NCBI GenBank assembly: GCA_021399405.1
Contig: JAAFKL010000402.1
Coordinates: forward strand, 1 to 16,157
DNA length: 16,157 nucleotides
Direction of reading: 5' to 3'
Origin: Candidatus Heimdallarchaeota archaeon
Lineage (GTDB): Archaea > Asgardarchaeota > Heimdallarchaeia > Heimdallarchaeales > Kariarchaeaceae
Shown: positions 1-8,060 of the stretch, piece after piece
Layout: each line of letters begins with the position of its first letter
How positions within the stretch are numbered: position 1 is the stretch's first letter
Program-made: the position numbers and the translations under genes
Notes under the pieces: model-generated
The model's database searches: none
What the model was told of the DNA's origin: nothing
Seen by the model: the letters and a program-made list of their open reading frames with translations, nothing else

Positions 1-344
1 CCTGAGCTGTGAGACATGAAATGTTTTAATTTAATCTCATTCTCTTTGCCATTCAGTTGCAATGGTAGGTGCTTGGAGATCGGATCATCAATTGACAATT
101 GTCCTCGTTCCGCCAGCATTAGCATGGCCAAACAGGTGAAGGACTTGCTTAATGATCCAACATTGAATATTGATTGATTATTACATTCACTTGGATTATC
201 AACAGCAAGGGTCCCATAGCTTTTTGCATAGGCAGTCTCCTCGGTGGTCAATATCCCAATCGAGAAACCAATACTCTTCTTCTCAGAGAGTAAATCAGAT
301 ACAAGCCCATCTATTCTCCCAAAATTGTCTCTGTGTAGTTCCAC
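1..344 (-). CDS. Serine beta-lactamase-like hydrolase, N-terminal part (cut by window edge)
   Basis: The reverse strand reads an open frame of 114 codons from a GTG at 344-342 to the window edge, so only the N-terminal third is present. The product looks like the class C beta-lactamase/penicillin-binding-protein family of serine hydrolases. There is a first strand pair (SIGFSIGILTTEE), then FNVGSLSKSFT carrying the SxxK nucleophile motif (S-L-S-K), then helix LAMLMLAERGQLSIDDPISKHLP and the LKHFMSHSSG segment typical just after it. The YxN and HxG motifs would lie outside the window. An in-frame stop at 353-351 sits three codons upstream of the GTG, and no ATG fits the family start, so GTG is the likely start. 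No signal peptide is visible, so the enzyme may be cytoplasmic. The substrate cannot be told (esterase, peptidase or amidase). Confidence 0.8.
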   Translation of the reverse strand, partial: MELHRDNFGRIDGLVSDLLSEKKSIGFSIGILTTEETAYAKSYGTLAVDNPSECNNQSIFNVGSLSKSFTCLAMLMLAERGQLSIDDPISKHLPLQLNGKENEIKLKHFMSHSS

Positions 345-1760
345 GATGTCTTATATTTTAGACCTGTTTATGAATAAACCTTCTATACCAAAGAATATTA
401 CCGTTTACTGTTTGTATTTTTCACCAGTCTTATTTATTTTACACTCAAAACCGCAAATAGTAGGTAAGGGAAACAACCTTCGATGGTATTGCACCACTCC
501 CCAAAGAGATAGAATATGCCACCTTGATCGCAAAAACATTGCCTAGCATCATCATATACAGATTAAAACCGGTTGGATCATAATACCAATCACCCAATCT
601 AATATTTCGGGTATTACTTGGGCTTTGATACACATTATTGTTCAATTATGCAATTATTTCACAATGAAGCGTTTTATGATCGTTTCGAGGGGTTTCTGAA
701 TTGTTCAATTTAACAGGCTCTTGTTATAGTTTACAACAGGGCAATTAGGTTTACAATTTATTGTATCCAGATCGGTTATAACATATGGAATATCATTAAT
801 AGATAAGATAATAGTTGAATTAATTAATTTGAGTTATCGAGTAAATTAATAAAAAATTGTCTAATTTTATGGTAGCAATATATAAATAAGTTAAGTATAT
901 GGCTGATAAATCTCACTTATTGTGTTGTAAAAATATTATATCATATAATAAATGTAATTATTCATATTCATTACTAAAAAATAGAATATAGTCCTAAATT
1001 TAATAGAGAATAATGCAAATTATATATGATTATATAGTTTAAGATTGTCGTTAAAGTGATTTATATCTTATAAATTACATGAAATATAATTCTTATACTA
1101 TGAATTATACTATAAACAAATCATTAATTGACCTTTAAATATAAAACTATAAGCTTAAATGACTATTTATTTAGAATTAAGCTCTAAATAGAATGTCAGA
1201 TTAATATGTCATTAATCCATCTGAAATATAATAATATGAGATCTAAATACATAAAATATGTAATGTATATAGTACCATTGGAGTACAAAATAACACAAAA
1301 AGTATGAATTTTCAGTATAAAAAGTATCAAATAGCTACAAAAATGTTACTATGAATTGGTGGTAAACACTATATTATAGATATTTGTTAAACCTATGTAA
1401 TCAGCTTATATGTTTAAATGTGTTGATTACAAAGCCTGTAACTAGCTAATAAAAAGATCAATAATATAATAAAAAGTAACATAAAATGGCACATTAAATA
1501 GGAACTACATATAAATATAAACAAAACACTTAATGAAAACTCACGCATATTTATCCTCTATAATTGAAAGATGTATCCAATTCTAGGAAAAGTATTACCT
1601 TTTAGAATCGATTAATTAAATTGAATTGCACACACTCCATATTCACTCCGAGATTGTGGCCAAACAAATAACAAACTTGGTCTGATTTACTCTGGTTTAT
1701 TTTAATTAACCGTGTTTCATGTACACAAATTTAATAGAACTTAATCATCTGACAATCTGT
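345..1760. other. Long region without a supported gene; AT-rich desert from about 650
   Basis: No convincing gene is seen between the serine hydrolase start and the FKBP start. Bases 361-645 have near-coding composition and hold a 66-codon minus-strand frame (TTG start, stop near 445) resembling one hydrophobic helix, possibly a remnant. From about 650 to 1700 the sequence is extremely A+T-rich with stops in all frames. Small inverted repeats are present (TATTTAG/CTAAATA at 1168-1190; TGTAATCA/TGATTACA at 1396-1431), at a level chance could give. A motif at 1271-1286 recurs in the second desert (see findings). No tRNA, rRNA, CRISPR or insertion-sequence signature was seen. Confidence 0.6.
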
Positions 1761-2222
1761 ATGACCAAGATCAAAGATAAAGACGTAGTAAAATTTCACT
1801 ATGTCGGCACATTCCCAGATTCTGGCGAAATATTTGATACCTCTATTGAAGCCACTGCAAAGGAACATGGAATCCATAATCCAGAAAGAGACTATAGACC
1901 ACTAACAGTAACTATTGGTGAGGGACAAATAATACCTGGATTGGAGAAAGCACTTCTTGATATGGCTCTTGAAGAAACAAAAACTATTGATGCTTCGGCA
2001 GTGGATGCTTATGGGGAAATTGATGAAACCCGAATTATGCAACTACCCAAGGCACCTTTTGGTGAGAGGGATATTGATCCCGAAGTTGGCATGATGTTAC
2101 AAACTGAAGGTGGCATCGCTACCATCACAGAAGTAAATGATGAAACAGTCACCCTCGATTTCAATCACGTACTTGCAGGTAAAGCATTGAGATTTGAAGT
2201 TACTATTGCTGCGATTAACTAA
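1761..2222 (+). CDS. FKBP-type peptidyl-prolyl cis-trans isomerase, SlyD-like
   Basis: The product is a 153-residue prolyl isomerase and chaperone of the archaeal/SlyD FKBP family, expected in the cytoplasm. The FKBP core is split. The N-terminal part has VVKFHYVG (9-16) and FDTS (25-28, with active-site D26). The GEGQIIPGLEKALLDM segment (53-68) lines the proline pocket. An insert-in-flap chaperone domain (about 85-135) follows, and the closing strand carries NHVLAGKALRFEV (135-147). Length fits the long-form family, with no His/Met-rich SlyD tail. An ATG at 1719 would add 14 residues unlike the family. ATG 1761 puts MTKIKDKDVV at the usual N terminus, and a T/A-rich box near 1696-1706 would start transcription downstream of 1719. 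It stands alone downstream of the AT-rich desert. Confidence 0.9.
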   Translation: MTKIKDKDVVKFHYVGTFPDSGEIFDTSIEATAKEHGIHNPERDYRPLTVTIGEGQIIPGLEKALLDMALEETKTIDASAVDAYGEIDETRIMQLPKAPFGERDIDPEVGMMLQTEGGIATITEVNDETVTLDFNHVLAGKALRFEVTIAAIN

Positions 2223-2312
2223 ACTTATCTCTGCAAAATTAGCTGAAGTACTAATAAGCATCAATTTTCAAAAAATAATATTTAACTTTCGCTATAGATT
2301 AATATAACCTCA

Positions 2313-3065
2313 ATGGTCTCAACTGCCATCATGAGTTTGAAGAAGCACATTTGGATGATGATTCCAATCTTGGTAATTCTGCTTTCAGGCACTTTGTTAG
2401 TAAATGGAAATACTGTTTGGCAGGATACATTTGATGATTCCAACTCACTTGATAATTATGAGATTGTCAATGGTGAACTTCGATCAGATGGTGTTTTAAC
2501 CTCTCTAGGTTGTGATTCAGTGGATTGCGTAGTTGGTTCAGCTGCATTTTATCGTAACAGTTTGGGATCCACCGGGACCTGGAGCTTCGATTTTAACCTT
2601 ACTTCAAACTTTAATATTTATTTTATTGGCATTGGTAAAGTCTCTGGACATGCATTATTTCCCAAAGAGGGCTATAATCTCATAATTCGTCCATCTCTAA
2701 AATTGGTAGTACTAGATTATGTCACCTCACCCATCACCAACCTTGCTAGCTATGAATCAAACATATCCCTAGTCGGTTGGATGCATATTGATATCACTCG
2801 TGATGAATCTGGAAATATAATTGTTTACCTTGATGGAAACGCAATAATAGAGACCACACAGAAAGATTTAACCAATTCTGAACATATTAATATTCAGTTA
2901 TCTAAGGATTCACAGCTTGATAACCTAATTTATAGCAATTCAGTAGATTTACCAACTGAAAAATCGAACAATGACGATAGTCCAATAATGATGAACATTA
3001 TTCTTTCTGCCCTTATTCTCGTTGTTTTCAATCGAAAGATCAAAAATTATCGACAACAGCTCTGA
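2313..3065 (+). CDS. Exported LamG-like beta-sandwich protein with C-terminal membrane anchor
   Basis: This predicted surface protein has 250 residues. A signal peptide is formed by a basic start (SLKKH) and the hydrophobic run MMIPILVILLSGTLLV. The ectodomain begins DTFDDSNSLDNYEIVNGELRSDG, the usual opening of LamG/DUF1080-type concanavalin-like sandwiches, and continues with alternating strands. VYLDGNAI near residue 171 is the typical late strand. C67 and C72 could form a disulfide. A short anchor (225-239) is followed by a basic tail. ATG 2331 (MSLKKHIW) is an alternative and perhaps better start, because a TATA-like CTATAGAT lies at 2291-2298. The 3' end overlaps the convergent zinc-ribbon gene by 26 nt. 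The ligand (glycan or other) is unknown, and no catalytic residues are recognisable. Confidence 0.75.
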   Translation: MVSTAIMSLKKHIWMMIPILVILLSGTLLVNGNTVWQDTFDDSNSLDNYEIVNGELRSDGVLTSLGCDSVDCVVGSAAFYRNSLGSTGTWSFDFNLTSNFNIYFIGIGKVSGHALFPKEGYNLIIRPSLKLVVLDYVTSPITNLASYESNISLVGWMHIDITRDESGNIIVYLDGNAIIETTQKDLTNSEHINIQLSKDSQLDNLIYSNSVDLPTEKSNNDDSPIMMNIILSALILVVFNRKIKNYRQQL

Positions 3066-3897
3066 TAAACATGGTATTGTAAATTGTGAATAACCACACC
3101 ATAATCGCTGTAGTAGCGAATAATAATAAACACAAGGAATATCCATAACCAGTCATACTACGATAGTAAACAACCGCATGGATGGCAAGAAATATGACTA
3201 TAAGGATTGTAAGAGTAGTAAATATGATTTGTACCAGTTCCAGCCCCTCTTTTCCCTCAAAAATGTACACGTAGATCATGGTGGGATAAATGAATAAATC
3301 CTTGACAATAAGCGTTATACTCCACAATCCAAAGTATCTGGAGTTAATTTTCAAACCCGTGTGTACTTCGACAGACTCAAATACAAGTTTAGTAAAAACC
3401 ACAGCCCCGAACAGCACCATCATATGTCCCCATGCCAATTGGATAAATAATTTAATCCCCTCCTTTACTGTTCCCCCTTCACCAAATATGGCTTCTACCA
3501 GGAGAAAAGTAAGAGCAAAAAATAAACTGGATACCACAATGAGCAGTGTACTCATAGTGCTGAAGCTCTCATTACTCACAATACTGACAGTAGAGTCAGT
3601 ATCAAATCTAAGACTAGAGGTAACCGTTTTCCTGGTCAATTTTTCTTGATGTGGGAGTAGAAGTATTTTGTCTACTTTCTTTGTTTTCATAGCAGGTCGA
3701 GGTGTAATTACAGCTTTTATTTGCTGATCTGCAGTGCAAAATGGACAAAATTTACTATCTAAAGGGATCAAAGCGAAACATCTGGTACAATTAACATTTC
3801 CTTCAACTATAGGGGTCCCACAAATATTACATGCTCGCCAGCCTAGATTGATTTCTGCACTACAATTACTACAATTTCCAATTCTACTGCCAGTCAC
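3040..3897 (-). CDS. Double zinc-ribbon, five-helix membrane protein (possibly Yip1-like)
   Basis: A cytosolic N terminus carries two zinc ribbons as four CxxC knuckles: C9/C12 with C23/C26, and C37/C40 with C51/C54. A polar linker (60-112) follows, then five predicted membrane helices (about 115-137, 148-170, 188-212, 221-246, 252-274). Zinc ribbons joined to a five-helix membrane domain recall archaeal zinc-ribbon/Yip1-domain proteins, but no diagnostic Yip1 residue can be pointed to, so that name is only a suggestion. The start is GTG at 3897, just after the stop of the upstream gene at 3901. A GGAGGG purine run lies at the end of that gene. The tight spacing implies co-transcription and perhaps a joint complex. 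The 3' end overlaps the convergent LamG-like gene. Confidence 0.72.
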   Translation of the reverse strand: MTGSRIGNCSNCSAEINLGWRACNICGTPIVEGNVNCTRCFALIPLDSKFCPFCTADQQIKAVITPRPAMKTKKVDKILLLPHQEKLTRKTVTSSLRFDTDSTVSIVSNESFSTMSTLLIVVSSLFFALTFLLVEAIFGEGGTVKEGIKLFIQLAWGHMMVLFGAVVFTKLVFESVEVHTGLKINSRYFGLWSITLIVKDLFIYPTMIYVYIFEGKEGLELVQIIFTTLTILIVIFLAIHAVVYYRSMTGYGYSLCLLLFATTAIMVWLFTIYNTMFIRAVVDNF

Positions 3898-3900
3898 CTT

Positions 3901-4614
3901 TCAAACTTCCCTCCCAAGCGGTAATTGTATAAAAATCCGTAAAATTTGATAATTGAAGGTCCAGGTAAGGAAAAATGCAAATACAGAAATTGTGAAGGCA
4001 AGTATTTGGGTATCTTCACGCTCTTTTGGTCGATTCAACCGATCCACAACAATAGGAATCAACAAGATAATGGTCAAAATCCATAAAATACCGTCTAATA
4101 CAAAAAATGGGGTTTCATTGCTTTGAGTATCAAATCCCTCTTCTTGGAATAATATTTTTCCATACTCAACGAGAGCAAATAATATATAGAGTAAATCTCT
4201 CAATATTGCAAACTGAGCAACTAGAGTCACATTATACATCACAATTGTTGTGTCTCTTTCTTCAGTACCCTTGAAAATGTAAGAATATGCGAAGTACAAC
4301 AGTGGATAGAAGGTCATGGTCAATATTGCAGTAATGATAATTACAAGTGGGTCAACCTCTCCCATCACAAATTGTCCAGGCTCAGTCGGTTTACTCGCTT
4401 CCCAATAGCTATCTAACCGTCTACGGATGATTTCACGGATAGCTGAAGTGATTCCAGCAATTATCAGAGTAACTATTAAAACCCGTTTAACATCTTCCCA
4501 GTCTCTCTCATCCCTGAAATTGGCAAAAAATACACCCCATTTTGATAAATAATTAGATTTTACACTCTCAGAAGTCGTAGACATAAAATTCAGTATAAAA
4601 TTTTCGTTCATCAA
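3901..4614 (-). CDS. Five-helix integral membrane protein, unknown function
   Basis: The product is a 237-residue membrane protein with a hydrophilic N terminus rich in charged residues (FRDERDWEDVKR) and about five helices (near 43-60, 89-114, 126-150, 170-191, 203-230). A charged loop (61-87) separates the first two. It is the first gene of a two-gene unit with the zinc-ribbon protein, 3 nt apart. The matching helix count suggests the two could be distant relatives or partners in a membrane complex. ATG 4614 is taken as start, and an internal ATG at 4584 is possible. I do not recognise a named family. A Yip1-like fold is conceivable from helix count and the aromatic/charged N terminus, but unproven. 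No catalytic motif is seen. Confidence 0.65.
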   Translation of the reverse strand: MMNENFILNFMSTTSESVKSNYLSKWGVFFANFRDERDWEDVKRVLIVTLIIAGITSAIREIIRRRLDSYWEASKPTEPGQFVMGEVDPLVIIITAILTMTFYPLLYFAYSYIFKGTEERDTTIVMYNVTLVAQFAILRDLLYILFALVEYGKILFQEEGFDTQSNETPFFVLDGILWILTIILLIPIVVDRLNRPKEREDTQILAFTISVFAFFLTWTFNYQILRIFIQLPLGREV

Positions 4615-4680
4615 TAAATAGGTTTGTTGAATTTCCCATTAAGAAACCCTGTTCGTACAAATATCTTAACAATTTCTAAA

Positions 4681-4688
4681 TTTATATG
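4681..4688 (-). promoter_or_regulatory. TATA-like box for the minus-strand membrane-protein pair
   Basis: On the reverse strand this reads CATATAAA, in the 185-nt gap between divergent genes. It would place a start site near 4655, about 40 nt before the ATG at 4614. The box is AT-only in an AT-rich gap, so chance is a real alternative. Confidence 0.22.
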
Positions 4689-4799
4689 TGATTTAATCTG
4701 ATAAACAAACTAAATCCAAACATTTGAACTGCCTTATTAGATATTTAATCAAAATTTCTTTACTGAGCGTTTTTATGCAATGATGGTGGTTGACATTTA

Positions 4800-5465
4800 A
4801 TGAGCAATTTAAGGAATCTAAAATATTTTGTTCCTTTGGTTTTATTGTTTTTTACACCAATCTCAGCATCGATTCATCTAGCACCCAGTATAGTCGATAA
4901 ACCAGATGACCTAATTTACGAGGTAGGGATGACAAACAACATACTGGTATGGGTATTTCAAGCTGGGGAATCTAATGATGATCCCAGTAAGTACACTGCT
5001 AAACTGGATGGGGTTCCAATTGTAAATCATACACTTGCTGACTGGAGTGATCTCACAGAAATAGTGATTAATGTAGATGGGCTGGCTTTGGGAAGTTATG
5101 TTGTATCCATAGAAGTCAACGATACTGGGACGGACGCATTGCAAGCAGCTTCAGCTTTTGATAGCGTAAATGTACACGTAGTTGAGGACACGGCAAATCC
5201 CTTTCCATCAACAATGTCCACCATAACAGCAACACCAACAACCGAAACCACTTCGGCAACATCGACTACTACAACTGCAGTTTCCACATCAAATCCTGTC
5301 TCAGAGGCTGTCGACAGAATTAATGAGGGTAAAACATCAGTATCAGATAGTAAAACAACAGACTCGACATCGAGTGTAAGCCTACCAAACTCATTTTACT
5401 CGATAACTATTTCTCTCCTTTCAGTAGGTATATTAACAAGGCGTATGAGGACCCGATATGCGTAA
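4800..5465 (+). CDS. Surface protein: Ig-like domain, Ser/Thr stalk, C-terminal anchor (paralog 1)
   Basis: A 221-residue exported protein. The signal peptide (1-24) is LKYFVPLVLLFFTPISAS. One Ig-like beta-sandwich (about 33-129) holds DLIYEV, NNILVW, DWSD and the strong VDGLALGSY motif (92-100). A Ser/Thr-rich, probably glycosylated stalk (136-195) is followed by a short hydrophobic segment (198-213) with an Arg-rich end, suggesting a membrane anchor with the ectodomain outside. The downstream gene is a paralog with the same layout: the pair shares DLxYEV, LxW, DWxD, IVxxVDGLAxGSY and IE. The 3' end overlaps the next ATG by 8 nt, so the two are translated from one message. This Ig style is common in Asgard archaeal exported proteins. 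Partner or ligand is unknown. Confidence 0.75.
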   Translation: MSNLRNLKYFVPLVLLFFTPISASIHLAPSIVDKPDDLIYEVGMTNNILVWVFQAGESNDDPSKYTAKLDGVPIVNHTLADWSDLTEIVINVDGLALGSYVVSIEVNDTGTDALQAASAFDSVNVHVVEDTANPFPSTMSTITATPTTETTSATSTTTTAVSTSNPVSEAVDRINEGKTSVSDSKTTDSTSSVSLPNSFYSITISLLSVGILTRRMRTRYA

Positions 5466-6018
5466 AATAGGATTACTTTCTATTATTTTTCTTACGATGC
5501 TCTTGATGGGTCAGACCTCTCTGGCTGCGGTTCACTTGCCTCCTAAGGCGATAAAAAAGGCAGCGGACCTCAGCTATGAGGTAGATACGACTGGTAACAC
5601 CTTGATTTGGCAATATGAGGCCGAAGAAGGGGCTGATTTACCAGGAACCTATATTGTTTTCATGGATAATGTTGCACTTGTAGAGCATGATGGAGTTGAT
5701 TGGGAAGATAAGGTAGATATTGTCGTTGATGTTGATGGTTTGGCAATCGGTAGCTATACTTTCAAAATAGAAATCACGGATCATGATACCAGTGATGAGG
5801 CAGCAATAACCACATCAGATGAAGCATTAGTCACCGTAGTTGCAGAATTAGCCACATCATCTTCCACCAGCACTTCCTCCTCACCTATGGGCACAACTAG
5901 TACTCCTGAGAGTAGTACGGAATCCGATACTAATCTGCTCTTTGTTCCATTTTTAGCCATGTTACTGGCAATTGGCATTGGTGTACCAATTCTAAAATAC
6001 AAAGATTTCAAACAATAA
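5458..6018 (+). CDS. Surface protein: Ig-like domain, Ser/Thr stalk, C-terminal anchor (paralog 2)
   Basis: A 186-residue exported protein, paralogous to the gene it overlaps. The signal peptide (1-24) is MRKIGLLSIIFLTMLLMG then QTSLAA. The Ig-like domain (36-128) carries DLSYEV, NTLIW, DWED and VDGLAIGSY. The Ser/Thr stalk (131-158) is about half the length of the first paralog's. A clearer membrane helix follows (159-179) with a KYKDFK tail. The Ig domain is more acidic than in paralog 1. The ATG lies inside the stop region of the upstream gene, so expression is probably coupled. Its stop abuts the stop of the convergent gene with no gap (6018/6019). The pair may form a heteromer at the surface, by analogy only. 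Confidence 0.75.
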   Translation: MRKIGLLSIIFLTMLLMGQTSLAAVHLPPKAIKKAADLSYEVDTTGNTLIWQYEAEEGADLPGTYIVFMDNVALVEHDGVDWEDKVDIVVDVDGLAIGSYTFKIEITDHDTSDEAAITTSDEALVTVVAELATSSSTSTSSSPMGTTSTPESSTESDTNLLFVPFLAMLLAIGIGVPILKYKDFKQ

Positions 6019-6705
6019 TTACACACTAAACTCTTGAAACTTGAATATAATTAGTGTAGAGGTTACAAAAGCAAGCATTCTATCGGTGGGATTTGACACT
6101 TCCAACGCAATCTTAGTTTCCCTAATTGCCGTTTCCTCATCACTGAGATCCACAATTTTACTGAATCTTGTATTGAATACATGATCTTGAGCAACTTGAC
6201 ATTGAATATTCATATATCTTCCCTCATTGGAGCCCTCCAGATCATAATCTATCTTGATTGGTTGTTCCTGAATCAATTTAAAAAAGACAGATCCAGACCC
6301 TCTATTCGGCGAACCCTTGATAACAAAATTATATCTTGCACGTTTCCCCCGATCCATGATTTGATATCCTGAGCGCCCCCTGCGTCTAATTTTACCATTA
6401 TGAGCAATCCGATTGACAATTGGATCGTGTAAAAATAAGTCCCATCCCCTACCAGCAAATTGCCAGATTATAGCTATTATCACTCCAAATGCTACAAATG
6501 GCCTTGCAGGTATGAAATTCTCCCCAAATGCCACTCTCATGTACTCGGTAAATGCGATGAAAATTGCTACGAAAAATACTGAAATTCGAATATCCAAGGG
6601 TTCCATACGTATTTCAGCAATGATTTTGTTACTTTTCTCTTCCCGAAGTCGCATTAATTTCTTTGACATTACCGAAAGTTCTCTCAGGAGTGTGTACTTT
6701 TCCAT
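6019..6705 (-). CDS. Two-helix membrane protein with cytosolic C-terminal domain, unknown function
   Basis: A 228-residue protein with a charged, probably helical N terminus (LRELSVMSKKLMRLREEKSN). Two closely spaced membrane helices (about 39-57 and 66-84) form a hairpin, leaving both ends on the same side, likely the cytosol. The remaining 140 residues start with a very basic patch (KIRRRGRSG, 105-113) and then look like a mixed beta-rich domain. No family is recognised and no catalytic motif is visible. The basic patch after the second helix agrees with the positive-inside rule. The ATG is at 6705-6703; a second Met at codon 13 is possible. It is divergent from the M28-type gene across a 224-nt gap. 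Confidence 0.62.
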   Translation of the reverse strand: MEKYTLLRELSVMSKKLMRLREEKSNKIIAEIRMEPLDIRISVFFVAIFIAFTEYMRVAFGENFIPARPFVAFGVIIAIIWQFAGRGWDLFLHDPIVNRIAHNGKIRRRGRSGYQIMDRGKRARYNFVIKGSPNRGSGSVFFKLIQEQPIKIDYDLEGSNEGRYMNIQCQVAQDHVFNTRFSKIVDLSDEETAIRETKIALEVSNPTDRMLAFVTSTLIIFKFQEFSV

Positions 6706-6929
6706 AATCGGCTTCTATTCCAATATGATATCTCCTCTTTGCCTTATTATCTTTGTTTAATAAAAATTGACCAAATCCGCTCTTGATCACTTTTTTGTAA
6801 CAATAATGACAGGAAAATAATAAATTGAGGAACTATTTGCTTTTTACCGATTGAATTCCACACCTGCTGTCATCATTATAAGTTGCTTAAGTCGATCAAT
6901 TTTTCAAAGCTTATTCAGCCACAACAGTA

Positions 6930-8060
6930 TTGAGATTACTAGGCAGGAAAGCTTGGATTCAGGCTATTCTTTCAATTGTAATAATTGTCTATGCTTCAAC
7001 TATTCCCAGCATTTCTGCTGACTTAAGAGCTGAAAGCCCAATAAATAGCGCTTCCATTCGGAATTATCTTCAGGATCAGATCGATTTGGGTCCAAGAATT
7101 CCAGGAACACAGGCTTCTCTGGACTTCAGTACTTGGCTTCATGACACAGTTAACTCCACAAAATGGCAGATTACCACTCAAAATTATACTATTAGCGATA
7201 TTGAATTAAGAAATTATTGGATTACCAAGGCGGGAGAGCCAATCACAGATTATCCTGAGTACATTATTGGTGCACATTATGATTCCCGATTACATGCTGA
7301 CAAGGAATGTGGAAAATCAACAGATTGTGCTCCAGTTCCGGGTGCCAATGATGGTGCTTCCGGAGTGGCAGGAATATTGGAACTGATGAAACACATTCCT
7401 GACGAATTGGCATCTCATATTGGATTTGTTTTGTTTGATGCAGAAGATCAAGGTGGTCTTACTCTCAACAATGATCTTTGGGGTTGGATCTGGGGATCAG
7501 AATACTTTGTTGACCAGATGAGTACAGAACAAATAGATGCGACAAAAGCTTTTGTATTATTTGATATGATTGCCGATGATGACTTTAGATTACCATTTGA
7601 GCCAAATAGTGATTCTAATTTAGTTGCAGAAATTTGGGGTATGGCAGACCAATTGGGGTATGGGTCAATATTTGTCGAAGAGCCGGGAACGGGCCTAATA
7701 GATGATCATATACCTTTTCGAAATGTTGGCATCCCTTCAATTGACATAATTGATTTCACTTATCCTGAGCACCATACCACTTTGGATGACATGGATCATG
7801 TGAGTGAGGTGAGTGTTGCAATTGTTGTTGATGTGATTCTTGCCTGGTTAATATTGGATGTCGCCACCACTTTATCATTAACAAATGATTATTCTAGCCT
7901 ACTCAGCACTGATCAACCCCCGAGCCGAACCAGTACAACTAACGGATCAGTAATATCAACTAAGGAATCTGATAGTAATTACCTTCCGTTTGTTCTAATT
8001 GGGTCTTCAATCTTTGTCCTAGTTATTATGCGATTTCTTATTAGCTCAAAAAATCGATAA
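6930..8060 (+). CDS. Membrane-anchored M28-family / glutaminyl-cyclase-like zinc enzyme
   Basis: A 376-residue exported metalloenzyme. The TTG start gives a signal sequence (RKAWIQAILSIVIIVYAST). The M28 zinc motifs appear in order: AHYDSR (H116), NDGASG (D141), DAEDQGG (E172 base, D173), FDMIADDD (D212) and HHTTLDD (H282). The DDHIPFRNVGIPS segment (258-270), the VLFDMI segment and the tryptophan-rich loop before SEYF resemble glutaminyl-peptide cyclotransferases more than M28 aminopeptidases. It could therefore cyclise N-terminal Gln of exported proteins, or be an aminopeptidase; sequence alone does not settle this. After the catalytic domain come a Ser/Thr-rich linker (about 325-348) and a C-terminal helix (351-370) with a basic tail, so it probably sits outside the membrane, like its surface-protein neighbours. 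No in-frame ATG gives a better signal peptide. Confidence 0.82.
   Translation: MRLLGRKAWIQAILSIVIIVYASTIPSISADLRAESPINSASIRNYLQDQIDLGPRIPGTQASLDFSTWLHDTVNSTKWQITTQNYTISDIELRNYWITKAGEPITDYPEYIIGAHYDSRLHADKECGKSTDCAPVPGANDGASGVAGILELMKHIPDELASHIGFVLFDAEDQGGLTLNNDLWGWIWGSEYFVDQMSTEQIDATKAFVLFDMIADDDFRLPFEPNSDSNLVAEIWGMADQLGYGSIFVEEPGTGLIDDHIPFRNVGIPSIDIIDFTYPEHHTTLDDMDHVSEVSVAIVVDVILAWLILDVATTLSLTNDYSSLLSTDQPPSRTSTTNGSVISTKESDSNYLPFVLIGSSIFVLVIMRFLISSKNR

Noticed and set aside
244..546. 100-codon plus-strand frame
   Set aside because: Its first third is antisense to the serine hydrolase N terminus, which has clear motifs. The product looks like noise.
445..645. 66-codon minus-strand frame with TTG start and one hydrophobic stretch
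   Set aside because: No family recognised, weak start, no promoter or neighbour support. It may be a decayed remnant but cannot be shown to be a gene.
1163..1431. Inverted repeats CTATTTA/TAAATAG and TGTAATCA/TGATTACA as regulatory elements
   Set aside because: At this A/T content, 7-8 bp repeats with loops of 9-20 nt are expected by chance over a kilobase.
645..1719. CRISPR array, tRNA or insertion-sequence remnants in the AT-rich deserts
   Set aside because: No regularly spaced repeats, no cloverleaf with a GTTC-type T loop, no transposase fragments or terminal repeats were found here or at 8061-9235.
3290..3649. 119-codon plus-strand frame
   Set aside because: Antisense to the zinc-ribbon membrane protein; no domain features and unusual composition.
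6413..6760. 115-codon plus-strand frame
   Set aside because: Antisense to the two-helix membrane protein and running past its start; apparent hydrophobicity is a mirror of the real helices.
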